Part shown: one piece after another, positions 63,881-64,000 of the stretch | Layout of the letters: each line of letters opens with the position of its first letter | Numbering within the stretch: the first letter of the stretch is position 1 | NCBI GenBank assembly: GCA_012934845.2 | Contig: WNNJ02000912.1 | Location: forward strand, 1 to 64,000 | DNA length: 64,000 nt | Reading direction: 5' to 3' | Source: Pomphorhynchus laevis | Lineage: Eukaryota > Acanthocephala > Palaeacanthocephala > Echinorhynchida > Pomphorhynchidae | Program-made: the position numbers and the translations under genes | Notes under the pieces: model-generated | Database searches by the model: none | What the model was told of the DNA's origin: nothing | The model's input: only the letters and a program-made list of their open reading frames with translations

Positions 63881-64000
63881 CTCAACAACTAATTCTCTCG
63901 TCGACATTTTACTGCTTCATAAGATGTGGTTGTTTACACTCATCTGTACTGAGCAGTCGCGTCAACAACAGACTACCTGTCATGACCTAATTCGTTGTCG

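Larger units (their letters stand above)
62815..64000 (+). mobile_element. LINE-C copy 3, 5'-truncated, runs off the window
   Basis: Begins inside ORF1 at the zinc fingers and continues into ORF2. Opposite orientation to copies 1 and 2. After 63860 the endonuclease reading is internally shortened (the segment that holds the GDFND block in copy 1 is missing) and resumes with STNSLVDILLLH-like and SRQQ...CHDLIR-like sequence to the edge. Confidence 0.85.

Overview
The window is eukaryotic and most likely insect. It is very AT-rich, contains split host genes with GT-AG introns, and is packed with arthropod-type transposable elements. Hymenoptera is possible, but the sequence alone does not settle the order. 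No bacterial operon, CRISPR array, rRNA gene or free tRNA gene is visible.

Only four host genes can be supported. (1) 14631-15365 (+) is an intronless Bin3/MePCE-type RNA methyltransferase. (2) 27181-27615 (-) is a small secreted protein with one chitin-binding (peritrophin-A/CBM14-like) domain, with its own TATA box and poly(A) signal. (3) A rhodopsin-family GPCR lies on the minus strand as at least two exons (41951-41628 and 37840-37184) separated by a repeat-rich intron. (4) A GH29 alpha-L-fucosidase lies on the plus strand with exons at 55276-55628, 59712-59818 and 62223-62341, and continues beyond the window. Its first intron (about 4.1 kb) holds a decayed retroelement and a probable Merlin-like transposase relic; its second holds a recently copied segment.

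Layout: 1-9.7 kb is a nest in which an old LINE (LINE-A) is split twice by Ty3/Gypsy fossils with very short LTRs, each flanked by a 5-bp target duplication. 10-13.5 kb is an L2/CR1-like LINE (LINE-B) on the minus strand, followed by a second LINE-B-type 3' end, a tRNA-derived SINE and a TA-flanked foldback MITE. 15.4-19.2 kb is AT-rich with fragments of a second reverse-transcriptase family and tandem duplications. 19.6-22.6 kb holds a satellite with a 175-176 bp unit. 24.4-35 kb is dominated by two Penelope-like families: a complete element with an 840-aa open frame and a 1.07-kb inverted arm (30604-34620), inserted into a copy of a family whose domain order appears permuted (endonuclease before RT, Naiad-like). 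35.4-43.3 kb carries the GPCR, foldback elements and copies of the Naiad-like terminal repeat. 43.5-52 kb holds a SINE, two LINE-C copies (Jockey/I-like) and an unrecognised ORF-bearing unit with a LINE-like 3' tail. 53-62.8 kb is the fucosidase region. A third LINE-C copy runs off the right edge.

The most interesting signals are the complete Penelope-like element with its inverted arm, the Naiad-like family with a conserved potentially pseudoknotted terminal core (candidate self-cleaving RNA), a segment of about 870 bp present almost unchanged at 42.2 and 60.1 kb, and a satellite that looks amplified from one arm of a foldback element.
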